This document shows, piece by piece, positions 1-11,189 of a DNA stretch of 64,000 nucleotides; positions within the stretch are counted from its first letter, which is position 1, and each line of letters opens with the position of its first letter. The position numbers were made by a program, and so were the translations under genes. A model generated the notes under the pieces. It did not search any database. It worked only from the letters and a program-made list of their open reading frames with translations, and was not told where the DNA came from. Source of the DNA: Artemisia argyi (taxonomy: Eukaryota; Streptophyta; Magnoliopsida; Asterales; Asteraceae). Location: contig CM060685.1 in NCBI GenBank assembly GCA_030686995.1, forward strand, positions 124,087,823-124,151,822, in the 5' to 3' direction.

Positions 1-818
1 AGCGATGAGTGTTTGGGATAAGATTTTCAAGTGGTGGAAGGTAGGGATGGTTAATGCTTTTTCTATTGATGAATTCTTTTCATCTAATGGAAACGTTAAT
101 GTTCCTACTCATGTATCTCATGTTTGGCAAGCGGTTATTTGGTCTACCGGGTACTTTATTTGGAAAGAAAGAAATGCTCGCGTGTTTAATAATAAGGTAT
201 CAAGTACTAACAAGATTGTTCAAGACATTCAACTAAAAAGCTACGGGTGGATTGTGCGAAGATGTAACAAGTATAAAGACATGGATTGGCAACAGTGGTT
301 ATGGGATCCCATAAATATTCGGCAACAATTAGTGTGAGTACAGTGTTTATTTCAGTTCTGGTATACTTTCTGTGGTGTCTGTATTAATGTTCCAGTGAGG
401 CCTGCGTTTTTCCTTTCAGTTGGTTATGCTTCTGTGGGTCTGCAGTGCATGTGTATCAGCCCAGATTGTGTCTGCAGTATCATTCTTGCAAGTTGCAATG
501 TGACAAATTGAATGTGTTTGTATTTTCCTTGTTTGGCAGTAGTTTATGGGTGGTCCTAGTTTCATAGGTGAATCTTTCTCTTGTGGGCCTGGCCACTTAT
601 GTCATTTGTTATATTTTTGAGTTTGTATTGGTTTTTATGTCTGTGTTTGGCTTAGTGTTTCGAGTTTGAGAGTTTGCCTTTGTATTTTTTGCTTATTTTG
701 GGTCATCCTTTTTTAATTAGCTTGTTTAATTGAGGAGGATGCCTTGTATTGTATTTGGGGTTTTTCCCTTTGTTGTCTTATATATCTTGTTGCCTTTCAA
801 AAAAAAAAAAAAAAAAAA
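1..818 (+). mobile_element. 3' end of a LINE retrotransposon
   Basis: The stretch holds the C-terminal end of a LINE reverse transcriptase ORF (stop at 335-337), about 460 bp of T- and G-rich 3' untranslated sequence, and a 20-base A tract at 799-818. This order is the normal 3' end of a plant L1-type element. The 5' part lies outside the window, so the target-site duplication cannot be checked. The A tail ends 35 bp before a TATA-like box of the P450 gene. Confidence 0.75.
2..337 (+). pseudogene. LINE reverse transcriptase, C-terminal zinc-binding tail (partial)
   Basis: About 110 residues are visible, running in from the window edge. The pattern WQAVIWSTGYFIWKERNARV, followed by a conserved tail rich in W and K, is the segment after the zf-RVT domain in plant LINE proteins. 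In the family this part follows the endonuclease and reverse transcriptase domains, which are off the window. The ORF ends with TGA and is followed by a 3' UTR and poly(A), so this is the true C-terminus. Whether the complete element is intact cannot be judged. Confidence 0.7.
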
Positions 819-853
819 CAAAGTGGCCCAACCATTAAAAGTATATAATGTCA

Positions 854-861
854 TATATAAA
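854..861 (+). promoter_or_regulatory. TATA-like box of P450 gene 1
   Basis: TATATAAA lies 128 bp upstream of the ATG at 989, with a weaker TATATAA at 842-848. The distance would give a 5' UTR of about 100 bases. This is a position-based inference. No transcript data are available. Confidence 0.4.
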
Positions 862-988
862 CTTCCAACTTATGATAGTCAACTCTTTTGAGTGATATTA
901 TATGGCATTTACTCGTCATGTATTAATAAATACGTCTCGTTCTTATTATATTCTACTCATTCTGGGTATACAGTCACCAACATAACCC

Positions 989-3956
989 ATGGATTTTCTC
1001 TCAACTCCAATCTTTAATCTTGTAATAGCACCTCTTTTTCTTCTTCTTATTTTCCTCTATATCTACAATCAACAACAACATTATGGGAAGAAGTATCATC
1101 CTTATGTTGGGACAAAACTTCATCAGTTTATCAACCTTAACATATTCCACGATTACATGGCTGAAATTGCGAAGAAACACAAAACTTTTCGATTAATTAA
1201 CCCTTTCCAAGGTGAGGTTTATACCACTGATCCAGCGAATTTGGAGTATATCCTCAAGACAAATTTTGAAAATTATGGCAAGGTACATCGTTGAGTTGGA
1301 TATGTATATCAGATTTTTTGTTTTAATTTTTAAAAAAGCCCTTTATTATTACTAGTTAAGTTTAAATTTATCTTAATACGAAAAAGGTATACCACACAGT
1401 AGTAAAAAACAATGTACGCAACTATAAGTGTGCATAAACCGAAATAAAAAATTTGTCTAGTTAACCTGAATATCCTAATTACGGTTTTTCGGTTTCACTA
1501 TTTTGAACATCCTTTGCTATGCACATCTTGACAAAATTTTCTTACAAAGTACAAATGTTCAAAAAACTTGCAGGGAGTCTATGTCTACGACATCTTAAAA
1601 GATCTACTTGGTGACGGCATATTTACAGTTGATGGGGAAAAATGGCGAGAGCAAAGGAAGGTGGCGAGTCATGAGTTCTCTACAAAAGTCTTGAGAGATT
1701 TTAGCAGCAAAATCTTCAAAAAGAATGCTGTAAAACTCGGTAACAAATTATCAAAAGCAGCAAATAGCAACCAAGTAATTGATATAAATGTAAGTTTGTC
1801 GTTTGGTGGAGTAACCTTTAATTACCCCATAACTACCCGTTGATCATTTCATTAACTAGTAGAGCTAAACATCACATTAATGAGAGATATATGTGCAATA
1901 CAGGACTTGTTCAACAAAGCAACAATGGATTCGATATTTAAAGTTGGTTTTGGAGTGGATCTTGAAAACATGAGTGATACAAATGAAGAAAATCTTAGAT
2001 TGATCAGTCGTGCCTTCGATGATGCAAACGCACTCACGATTACAAGATTTATTGACAAATCATGGAAGATCAAGAAGTTCTTTAATATTGGATCAGAAGC
2101 AGAGTTGAAGAAGAATATGAAAGTGATTGATGAATTTATTTATAAGGTGATCCAAGTCAAGATTGAACAAATGCACAAGTCGAAGGATGATATTTCGGTA
2201 ACCTTCGATTTTATTATAATTTCCTCGTTAACAGTTGATTTACAACATTTTTGTTCAATTCACCACTGAATTATGGAACATGCAGCTGAAGAAAGAAGAC
2301 ATACTATCGAGGTTTGTGCAGACTAAGGATAGAGATCCAAAGCATTTGCGAGATACAATACTAAACTATGTGCTTGCTGGTAAAGATCCTATAGCCACTA
2401 CTATGACTTGGTTCATTTACAGTCTTTGCAAACATCCTGAAATTCAAGATAGGCTTGCAAAAGAGATCAAAGAAGCAACAAACATGAACGAAGAGATAAC
2501 AACTGTTGAGGATTTTATGGCTCTTGTAAGTGAGGCCGCACTCGACAAGATGCAATATCTTCATGCAACTTTGACAGAAACAATGAGGCTCAATCCACCT
2601 TTACCAATAGTATGCAATTTTGTTTAAAACTCGTTTGATTTTCAGTATCTTAATTAAGATCAAGTTACAAAAATTATTATTACCTATTTTTTCGAATCAT
2701 GATATATAAACTCCGGCCTACTACACTCATTTTTCTAAGGAAAGTTACACTTTACTGCCTGTTATTTTGAAAAGAAACTTCGTAGTTAATAATGTATCAA
2801 AATTATGTTTAGGTTTCTCATAATAAATTATCTAGTACCATGAACTGAAATTGTGCGTTATCGACCCTAATCAGCTAAAGAGTGTTACATGCAGTTAACT
2901 ATTACGTACAATGTATTTGATTTTTATTTTATAGTAAACAAATGTTGCAGGACACAAAGATGTGCTTTTCAGATGATGTGCTACCAGATGGTTTTAATGT
3001 GAAGAAAGGGGATATGATAGGTTATGTGCCATATGCAATGGGAAGAATGAAATATATATGGGGTGATGATGCACTTGAATTTAAACCAGAAAGATGGCTT
3101 GATAACAATGGTTGTTTCCATCAAGAGAGCCCCTTCAAATTTAGTGCTTTTCAGGTTAGTATGACCTTATTTCAATTCACATCCAAAAAAGTTCAAATAG
3201 TATAGTAAAAGGTATAACTCCATCTAATATGTTGTAACACACAGCTAAAAAGACTGAGCATTCTTCCATATCAAGTAGCAAAATTGCAAATCTTAGATCA
3301 AGCAATTTACATCTCTTCATTATAACATGATGACTAATTAACTGCTACCGCTCTTATGATGTTGTAGATGATGGGTTTGATCTTTATGACCCATTCTATC
3401 TTGGGTTTAGTAGCAAAAACCTACACGTTACTAGTTGTTCTTTCACTATAGTGTAGTAGAATATGACGGGTAGATCAATATTTTTAAGTTTCATTAATCA
3501 TTTTTCCATGCGTACTTGTTAAAAATTTTGCTAATTAGTAATTATATTAGAGGTGACTAGCTAGCTGGTTTGAATCCGAACTAATGTATTATGGTTTTCT
3601 TTTCTTAACAAGTTTGTTAATTAGCCATAATTAGGCAAAAATTTCAATATAACTAACTGTTATGGTTGTTTTTCTTAAAAGGAATCTGTTAGTAATCTAT
3701 ATGATTTATTTTTGGTAATCAACCAATTTTATTATATCTTATTCATACACAGGCCGGGCCAAGGACTTGTTTGGGTCGAGATTTCGCATATAGGCAGATG
3801 AAGATCTTCGCATCAATCTTGTTAGGTTGCTTCGTGTTCAAGTTGAGTGATGAACAGAAAATCGTAAGATACAAAATGTCGATTAATCTTCACGTCGACG
3901 GTCAACTGCAAGTTTGTGTTTTCAATAGATTGGGGATAACTAATCTTAAAACTTAA
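989..3956 (+). CDS. Cytochrome P450, CYP704C-like (six exons)
   Basis: Predicted 511-residue haem monooxygenase. Exons: 989-1282, 1574-1789, 1904-2197, 2286-2609, 2951-3154, 3753-3956. All introns are GT-AG and phase 0, and no stop or frameshift interrupts the frame. Residues 5-26 form a hydrophobic ER anchor. The I-helix motif is AGKDPIATT (D302-P303), with Pro where most P450s have the proton-relay Thr. The K-helix ExxR is ETMR (366-369), the PERF-type motif is PERW, and the haem loop FQAGPRTC has its cysteine at residue 450, split by the last intron. CYP704 enzymes of known function hydroxylate long-chain fatty acids in the ER (CYP704B in pollen wall formation). The C-type substrate is unknown to me. 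A paralogue lies at 16775-19771 in opposite orientation. Family assignment is firm; activity is unproven. Confidence 0.9.
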
Positions 3957-4287
3957 TACTAAACGTACTTTGTGGTCATAGTATGATGCATAACAAAAGT
4001 ACGAAATATAGCCTATATATGCTCATATTGAGCTTATTCATGTTAAAAGATTGTAATGATGCTGTTCACAAAACATTACAGAACCTTTTAATTATTTTAT
4101 AAATAATGAAGTTGTTTGACAACAGTGTATGAAACGAATGTTGAGGCCAATGAAAAATATTTTTTTTTAACAAATACGTAGTAGTATATTGTTTTATTGT
4201 AACAAGGTGATTTTGTTCGCGCTATATATATAGCAGGTGCAAAACATTAATTTTGTACCTACGGTATATAGTTAATCAAGTAACACA
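3957..4287. other. 3' flank of P450 gene 1, no gene seen
   Basis: AT-rich sequence between the P450 stop codon and the next LINE remnant. It probably holds the 3' UTR and polyadenylation region. I see no other coding or repeat structure. Confidence 0.5.
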
Positions 4288-4850
4288 AGTTTATTTATTT
4301 ATTTATTTTTATTGAACTAGAAAGAAGCTAGAAGAAGAAAAAAAAAATTATAAATAAGTTTTACAAGCAGACATAGGGTCCAATCGTACCAAAGAGGCCA
4401 AAAAGTTTTAGACATGTTAACAATCCAAGAAAAAGAAAAAGTTTTTATGTCATCCATGAGGGTATCTTTCCGTGGAGGCTTTTCGTCGAAGCAAATCTTG
4501 TTGCGGTAGCACCAAATTACCCAAACAGTAGTTAGAATAACCACATTCAGAAAGCTTTTAATCAAAGCATGAAGGTTTGTTGAATCAACCCATGTTATCA
4601 GGTCCATAAGGGATTAGGAACATTATCCATTTTTCACCATTTAAAAACCAAACTCCATAGATTAGAAGCCAAATTGCAGTGCACAAATAAGTGTTCAGTA
4701 GATTCTATGTTATCATCACAAACCGGGCACAACAAGGAGTGAAGATCAATACCACGTGAGTCTAGGTTTGAACGTGTAGGAAGTCTGTCATTGATAAAAG
4801 CTACATAAATAGTATCGCTAAAATTGTGTTACTGCAAATCTATGACATTT
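4288..4850 (-). mobile_element. LINE 3' fragment (zf-RVT and C-terminal tail)
   Basis: Read on the minus strand, 4610-4835 encodes a zf-RVT-like segment (NDRLPTRSNL, then a C-P-V-C pair and an H-x4-C). It is followed by the ORF at 4317-4607 with WVIWCYRNKICFDEK, the typical end of plant LINE proteins. A TAA between the two parts breaks the frame. The left border carries a (TAAA)n-like tail (seen as TTTA repeats at 4290-4313), typical of LINE 3' ends. The right border was cut by the Athila-like element, whose target duplication begins at 4873. It belongs to a different subfamily from the LINE at 1-818. Confidence 0.65.
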
Positions 4851-4877
4851 CTAGAGGCCCAATACAAATGTGGTTCC

Positions 4878-6266
4878 TGATGAGGTGAAAAATGAACCAC
4901 TTTTAGGGGGTCATTTAAGCCCGGAATTGAATTTATTTGATCAAATATTGCCCTAAATCGTTCCTTTTGTGATTTTAGGTACTTTGGGAGTGAAATCTGG
5001 AAAAGGAAGCAATTCGGACTTTTTTGGAGCATAAAAGTGAAGAAAACGCCAAAGACTTAATTTTTCAAGTTGGGAACAGTGTGTGACGGCATCAAGAGTA
5101 AAGATCATGACGACCCAGTACAGAAATGAAGGCGTCACAAAGTAGAGCGTCAAGAGTTAAATATGTGACGGCCTGCAAAAGTGGACTACATGACGACGTC
5201 AAAAGTAGATCAAGGCAGTCCGAGGATTATTTTGGCGGCGAGATGACGGCGTCACAAGGTTGTTCTTGACGCCGTCAGCCTCTAATATCTATATATAGTT
5301 TTCTAATTTTCATTCATTAAAAGGAACAAGTTTTGAGAAACCCTAAGGCCGAACCATATACGTATTTTACAGCTTTTTCAAGGGTTTTCAGCCCTTGAAC
5401 CCTTACATGTGTTATTGAGATAAGTATTCTTTTAATTCAATCAATATGTCTATGTGTTGGTTGTCTATATCTTGTGCTTGTCTTGATTCCACCATGCTAG
5501 GCTAGATTTATCTTGTGTTTGCTTAGATCTAATGAAACCTAGATGTTGATTATGTGTTGATTACTTGTTTATGGTTGTATTGGATGAATGATTTCAATAT
5601 CAGGCTTAAGAAAACTGGCAGATCTCCAATTGGTAACATGCTTGAACGTCTTAGGAAATATGAACCGATGTGTACTAGGTTTTATTGGTTGTATTTAATG
5701 CATGGGTAAATTCTAATGATCCCATATTAGGAGCTTCTTAGCCGGCTCGACATAGGAGTGAAGTAGGCACTCATAGGATTGGGGAGTTAAGTACGCCACC
5801 CCATGAATGGTATTAAGGAATACAATCCGTCATCCACGCAACTATAACAAGTAATTAACGTGTAAAAGATATCTAGGGAGTAGTGAAATCTAAGTAAACA
5901 CATTTCTCCACTTATTGCTCACAACCTTAGTTTAATATAGTTTATTTTCATTTTTACTATTTTATTTTGATTGCATCTTAGTATTGGGTTAGTTGACTAG
6001 CAACTAATTCCGCCCAAATCCTTCAAACCCGAGATATTTACTTGCTTTCTAAAAAAATATAAAAATACAAAAAGAATCATCTCTCATCTCTAGAACTAGT
6101 ATTTAGGTTTTCTAATCCTAGTGACACTATTCCTAGCTGAACGATCAATCCCCCGGTACTTGTCACTATACTATACTACAACGATCAGGTACACTGCATG
6201 GTGGGGGTTGTAAGCTTCTCGAGATCCCTCGAGAGGTAAAGCCTGGTGCAATCCCTACGCATACCA
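4878..6266 (+). repeat. 5' LTR of Athila-like element A
   Basis: Direct repeat of 11190-12576. It contains a TGACG/CGTCA half-site cluster (about 5085-5280), a TATA box at 5290-5297 and a long leader. The last bases differ from the 3' LTR by an extra AC before the terminal CA, so the right border is accurate to about 2 bp. Confidence 0.92.
5085..5297 (+). promoter_or_regulatory. TGACG/CGTCA array plus TATA box in LTR promoter
   Basis: About eight TGACG or CGTCA half-sites occur in roughly 200 bp, several joined as near-palindromes with one central base (TGACGGCGTCA, TGACGCCGTCA). TATATATA follows at 5290-5297. TGACG is the core of as-1/ocs-type sites bound by TGA-class bZIP factors, so this looks like the U3 enhancer and core promoter of the element. 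The function is inferred; the motif density is directly visible and recurs in the other LTR copies. Confidence 0.55.
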
Positions 6267-6272
6267 AGTTTT

Positions 6273-6290
6273 TGGCGCCGAAGCCCGGGG
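6273..6290 (+). other. Primer-binding site (tRNA-Asp type)
   Basis: TGGCGCCG followed by AAGCCCGGGG lies 6 bp after the 5' LTR. Athila-type elements use the 3' end of tRNA-Asp (TGGCGCCGTTGCCGGGG), which this matches with a few changes. Confidence 0.8.
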
Positions 6291-6438
6291 AATAGTTATT
6301 GTCTAGGTTAGAATCTCTTTTTATTAGGTCTACTTGCTAGATTCCTTTCTAGTAAGATTTTATTTTTATTTTTTAGGTCTTCTTTAGTCTATCTTATTTC
6401 TTTGTGTTTTTGTTCGTAACTTTTCACCACCCGACATC

Positions 6439-8676
6439 ATGGACGATAGGAACATCTTTGAACCCGTCATCCCACCACAACAAAACCCACCACTAGAACC
6501 TCTTAGGCCCCGAACCTTAGGAGAGTATTCCCGACCTAGCCACCAAGGCTATCGAAACACCATTGAGCTCACCGGAGCCAATGTGACCCCCTTGCGATCC
6601 GACACCATCCGATTGGTGCAAAGCGGATGTGCATTCCATGGACTTCGTTCCGAAGATCCAAATCAACATCTTAAGGACTTCCTAAAAATCGTAGACTCCA
6701 CAGACCTAGATGTTGCAAATAGAGAGACAACCCGATTACGCCTATTCCAATTCTCTCTACGGGATCAAGCTAGTCAATGGCTTGAGCGTTTACCCGCGGG
6801 ATCCATCACCACATGGGATGATCTCACCACTCGTTTCCTTGCTCAATTTTTCCCACCGGGGAGAACTACTAAGCTTAGAAATGACATCTTGATGTTCCAA
6901 CAACGTCAAAATGAATCTCTTTATGAAGCATGGACTCGTTTCAAGGACTTACTCCAAAAAGTCCCTCATCATGGCATAGATCTTTGGCTCCAAGTCCAAA
7001 TCTTTTATGACCATATCGATCTCTCCACGAGGCGAGCCATTGACCAATCGACCGGTGGTAAGCTACGTGATCTAAGTGCGGAACAATCATGGGAACTCAT
7101 AGAAGATCTTGCTCTCTATGACAACGAAAGTTGGAATGATCCCCGTGATTTGAACAAAACGGTCAAGGCAATATCCTTGCCTTCGAACAACTCTAGCACT
7201 CCCGACCGTAGGATCATGGAACTTGAGGACCAAGTCAAGTTTCTCATGAAATCTTACGAAGCTCCTAAGCCTTCAAGCCAAGTGAACAAAATCACTTCTT
7301 CATGCGAATTATGTAGTGGTCCCCATGACACTCGTGATTGTGTGGAACTCCCCGGAACAGCTTTTGCGGACTACGCATCCACGCGTACCAACGAAGCGGG
7401 AGATAAGTGGTACACTTTCAAACCCGAGCCAAACCCTTACGGTGATTCATACAACCCCTCTTGGAAAAATCACCCAAACCTTAGGTGGAAACAAAATCAA
7501 CCCAATTCTTCCAATCCGCCTAATCGTTACCAACCAAACGGTCCACCCTCCAACCATACTTTCAACAACAATCCTTCTAACAACTATGGTAGTGCCAACA
7601 ATCTTGAAGGATGGATGTCTAAGTTCATGGCATCTCAAGAAGCTCGCATAGCTAGGTTTGAAACCAAATTCAACCAACAACAAACGGAGATGACCAACAA
7701 GATAGACAACTTGTTGAAAGCCCTCAACAACCAAGCGTTAACTACACCTAGGAAGGACACTAGGGACACCAATAACGGAATCCAAATTAAGGATCCCTCA
7801 TCATCCAAACATGTCCACTTTGTCAATGTTGTCACCATTAAGCCAATAGATAAGGAGATATAAGAAAGTGACAAGGATGAAGTTGGAGTAGAAACCGAGA
7901 CTAGGGATGAAAGTAGGGAAGTTGAGGTTAATAAGGGAGAGGAGTTAGAGGAAGTAGAAACTATAGAAAAGCACTTTGATAAGTTGCCCACCAAGGAAGA
8001 ATGGGAATACCATAAGGATTTATTCGATAGTCCCGAGAGACCATATATCCTTGGCACACCCCTTATCAAAATGGGAGACCCCTCTAACATTAACATACCA
8101 TGCAATATCGGGCATATGCATATATGGAAAGCTTATATCGATCCTAGATCTCCTGTAAACATCATGACTAGGACTTATTACAATTGGGTGATGAAGAAAC
8201 AACTTGATTTTAGGATGATGCCCAATAGGAATTTGATAAGTAATTTTGTAGGGAGAGTGAAGGGATTGCATGTGATTATAGGTAATTTCACTTATGAGAT
8301 CGATTTTATGATAGTGGAAGACACTCGTCCGGTGATAGATGATTGCCTAAGCCAAATAATATTCGGAAAACCATTTGTTGAGGCCACTAGGATGAGTTAT
8401 GATCCGACTTTAGGGATAGTTAGATTCAAGGAAGAGAATGATGAGATTGCCTACCAAATGCCCTACAAAATTGAGCAATACCTCCTTCTCTCTAATATAG
8501 AAAAGGAACACAAGCAAGCGGCTTATTATAGGAATGATGAGGATAGACGTAGAGGAGTTGAGTATATGAAGAATAGGATGCTTGGTTTCTACAAAGAATG
8601 CTTGCAACTAGGTCCGGAATACAAAACTGGTTTAGAAGATGACCTAGAGAGTGAAACCAACGATGAGGTCACGTAG
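6439..8676 (+). pseudogene. Athila-like gag and protease-like polyprotein, one nonsense codon
   Basis: One frame of 745 codons, interrupted only by TAA at 7861-7863. The first part (474 residues) is a Retrotrans_gag capsid domain at about residues 66-195 (RLRLFQFSLRDQASQWLERL and LTTRFLAQFFPPGRTTKLRN are diagnostic). A degenerate zinc knuckle C-x2-C-x3-H-x4-C follows at 289-301, then an asparagine- and proline-rich stretch and a short coiled-coil-like segment. After the stop, in the same frame, comes a retropepsin-like domain (from about 7984) in which the usual DSG/DTG loop reads IDPRSPVNIM, as in copy B. Copy B has Glu codon GAA where A has TAA. Similar proteins in Anthemideae carry misleading names such as MAK10-like (recalled, not searched). 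ATG 6439 is the first in frame after the leader. Confidence 0.88.
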
Positions 8677-10529
8677 TAACCCATGACCTTGAGTCTAGCT
8701 ACAAGACTCGTAAATAAAGAAAAGCGCTTCTTGGGAGGCAACCCATGCTTTGTGTGATTTTATTTTGTTTGTTTGTTATTTGCTTCCGTATGCATGTTTT
8801 ATTTTTATTGTTGGTAGATCATGTTTCTAAACTAAAAAGTGGAAATACTTTATTTTTGTTGTTTGGCCTAGTCTTAACTCCACCTAAAGGTATTTTTGCA
8901 AAAGATAAGTGTAAGGGGAAACCACAAATATGTTTTGAAGAAACAAACCGATCATGATTCTCCACAATATTAAGTGAACATGTATATTCGTATTTGTTAG
9001 AGTCAAATGCTTGTATTGAGTCATAATGAAGTTTTGCAGGATTTTCCAGGAAGTAGGACCAAGTTTTTCCAGAAATTTTCCGGAAACTTAACATAAGAAT
9101 TTCTGCAGGTCACTTCTGACGGCGTCACGAGTTTACTCTTGACGGCGTCACGTGTAAAAATCTGGAAATTTTACCAGTTTTGTTTTTCTAACGGAGTCTT
9201 AAAGTTTTTGTTGAATTATTAAGTTTTATAATCTCCAGGAAATCTGCAAACTTCATTCCACAAGCATTATATCTTATTTTGTTTTCTAGGATTTAGTAAC
9301 TTATGTAGATTGCCGCCGATTTTATGTGAGGTTGCTTTGTTTGTTTTCTCAGGATTTACAGGTTATGTATGACAAGAAGATGATTTATATTCTGGAAAGG
9401 AAGCTTTGATTGTTCATTTTCTTGGAGGAAGATCTAACCTGGCCACCTTATTATCTATACCGAGCGAATCAGGGGAGTATTTGATTTCATTCTTTTTACT
9501 TAATTCACTTTTACATTCTTTACTTGAACATTGGGGACAATGTTCATCCTAAGTGTAAGGGGAGGGTAAAATGATGATACCTTACAAATACACTTTCGCT
9601 TGAGTTTGTTTGTTTGATAGTAGATGTGTAATAAAACTATGAGAAATACTTGTTAGTGTAATTTTAGCGCCAAATTTAAATTTTTTTACAACATTTAGGA
9701 GTGAAACTTTAGCCATAGCAAGCGTCTCATGCATAGGAGATTGTTTGACTAGCACATAACCGTACCTTCAGAAAAATTTTCCACCCAAATATGTGAGGTT
9801 CACCTTTAGATTTGAAAGGAAAAGCATTTACTATTAGTGCTTATGAGTGTACCGGTAGCATTTAGATTCTAGAACTTGCGTTAGTGATGCATCCCGAGAC
9901 CGCTAGTGAGACTACATTCGTGTAGTAGGATTTACTACATGATAAGAGGCATTAGGATCACCCTTGTGTTAAACCCGTATTATAATTACTTGACCATTTA
10001 AGTCATATTACTTGGCTAGTTAAGTCAATTAATTTTTCCCACACCTTTAGCGTTGTACTCATTTTTAGTACACGAAACCCCTAGTACACCCCTCCGAGCC
10101 TATCTTTTCGTTTCTAACTTTAAGCATTTTACTTAAAGGAAGAATTTGTTACACCTCACTTAAATGTATACCCAAATCGCCTTAGCCTTTCGTGTATGCA
10201 CTCATTTTTAGTGCATTATTGTTATTTGTTTAAACCCTAAGTTAACTATCTAATTGATTACATGGTTGCTAAGTCGAGTCATATCCTTGTACATATTGTT
10301 TTGGGACGATTGGGACTCATGGGTAAAGTACTTATTTTATGGAGTAGTGGGGAAGAACATCATATTATTACCCCCATATGTACGTTAATCTTAAAAGTAC
10401 TCCAAGTGTTTTGATTATCTTAATACGAGTCATTAGATTAGTTTATTGTAAAGTATGTAAAAATTCAAGTGTAAGGGGAATTTTCATTCCTTATGATGTA
10501 TTATTTTGGATGGTAGGGTAAAAGTGTAT

Positions 10530-10570
<41 letters not shown>

Positions 10571-11189
10571 GAAAAATCAAGAAAAAATCGAAAAATCAAG
10601 AAAAAGAAAAAAAAATAGAAAAAGAAAAGAGAAAAAACATACGGACTACCATCCCGTTTCATTCTATGTTTATTTTATGTTTTTGGTTATTTTTGATTTA
10701 TTAGCTTAAGTCGAGTCTGGTCTTGGCTTAGCAACGCCATATTGTACATGTAATTAACCAAGATTGTTAACTCGCCACCAGTAAAGACTGCCTATATCCA
10801 ACAAAACCGTGTATTTCATATCCCTACACCTAACGTTACAACCCTTTAAAAGACCTCTTTGATAGTTTATCCTAGGTGCTTACGCCATGTGGTGGAGGTT
10901 TGATCCTTTCCTAAGCCTATGGTAATCTATTTTGCTATGACAGGTAGTGAGAGATATCTTCCGTTTCCATATTGTAATTTATACTTTATTACACCCGAGA
11001 GATGTGAGTATCTAAACACTATTTGTGAGGTGCTTGTATATGACCTCCGTGCTTGTCTTTGGTCTTTAGTGGAACGATTATTTGTTGTAATTACTTTTAT
11101 GTTAGTGTTAAATGACCCCTAACTTGTATTTTGATTAGAATAAAGGCGCATTTGCTTGAGGACAAGCAAATCTCAAGTGTAAGGGTATA
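8677..11189 (+). other. Non-coding 3' region of element A
   Basis: No ORF of substance. The motif GGGAGGCAACCCA (8733-8745), just after the stop codon, is a sequence I associate with Athila-type elements. Two TGACGGCGTCA palindromes occur at about 9117-9150. A run of 37 A lies at 10532-10568, followed by A-rich repeats with TCGAAAAATCAAG. The same region is present in copy B at 59630-62082. The pol genes expected here in an autonomous element are missing. Confidence 0.75.
11150..11189 (+). other. Hairpin and polypurine tract before the 3' LTR
   Basis: A perfect inverted repeat has 9-bp arms at 11150-11158 (ATTTGCTTG) and 11163-11171, with loop AGGA. It is followed by the purine-rich AAGTGTAAGGG next to the LTR. 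Copy B keeps the same hairpin at 59648-59669. The purine tract is the expected plus-strand primer. Confidence 0.7.

Noticed and set aside
4829..5153. Minus-strand ORFs repeated at 11135-11465
   Set aside because: They are reading frames within the Athila-like LTRs and carry the TGACG array; not genes.
5085..5280. Spaced TGACG motifs considered as a CRISPR-like or satellite array
   Set aside because: Spacing is irregular, units are only 5-11 bp and the organism is a plant; an LTR enhancer explains them better.
10506..10709. Lysine-rich ORF
   Set aside because: It is a translation of a 37-base A tract and neighbouring A-rich repeats in the non-coding part of Athila-like element A.
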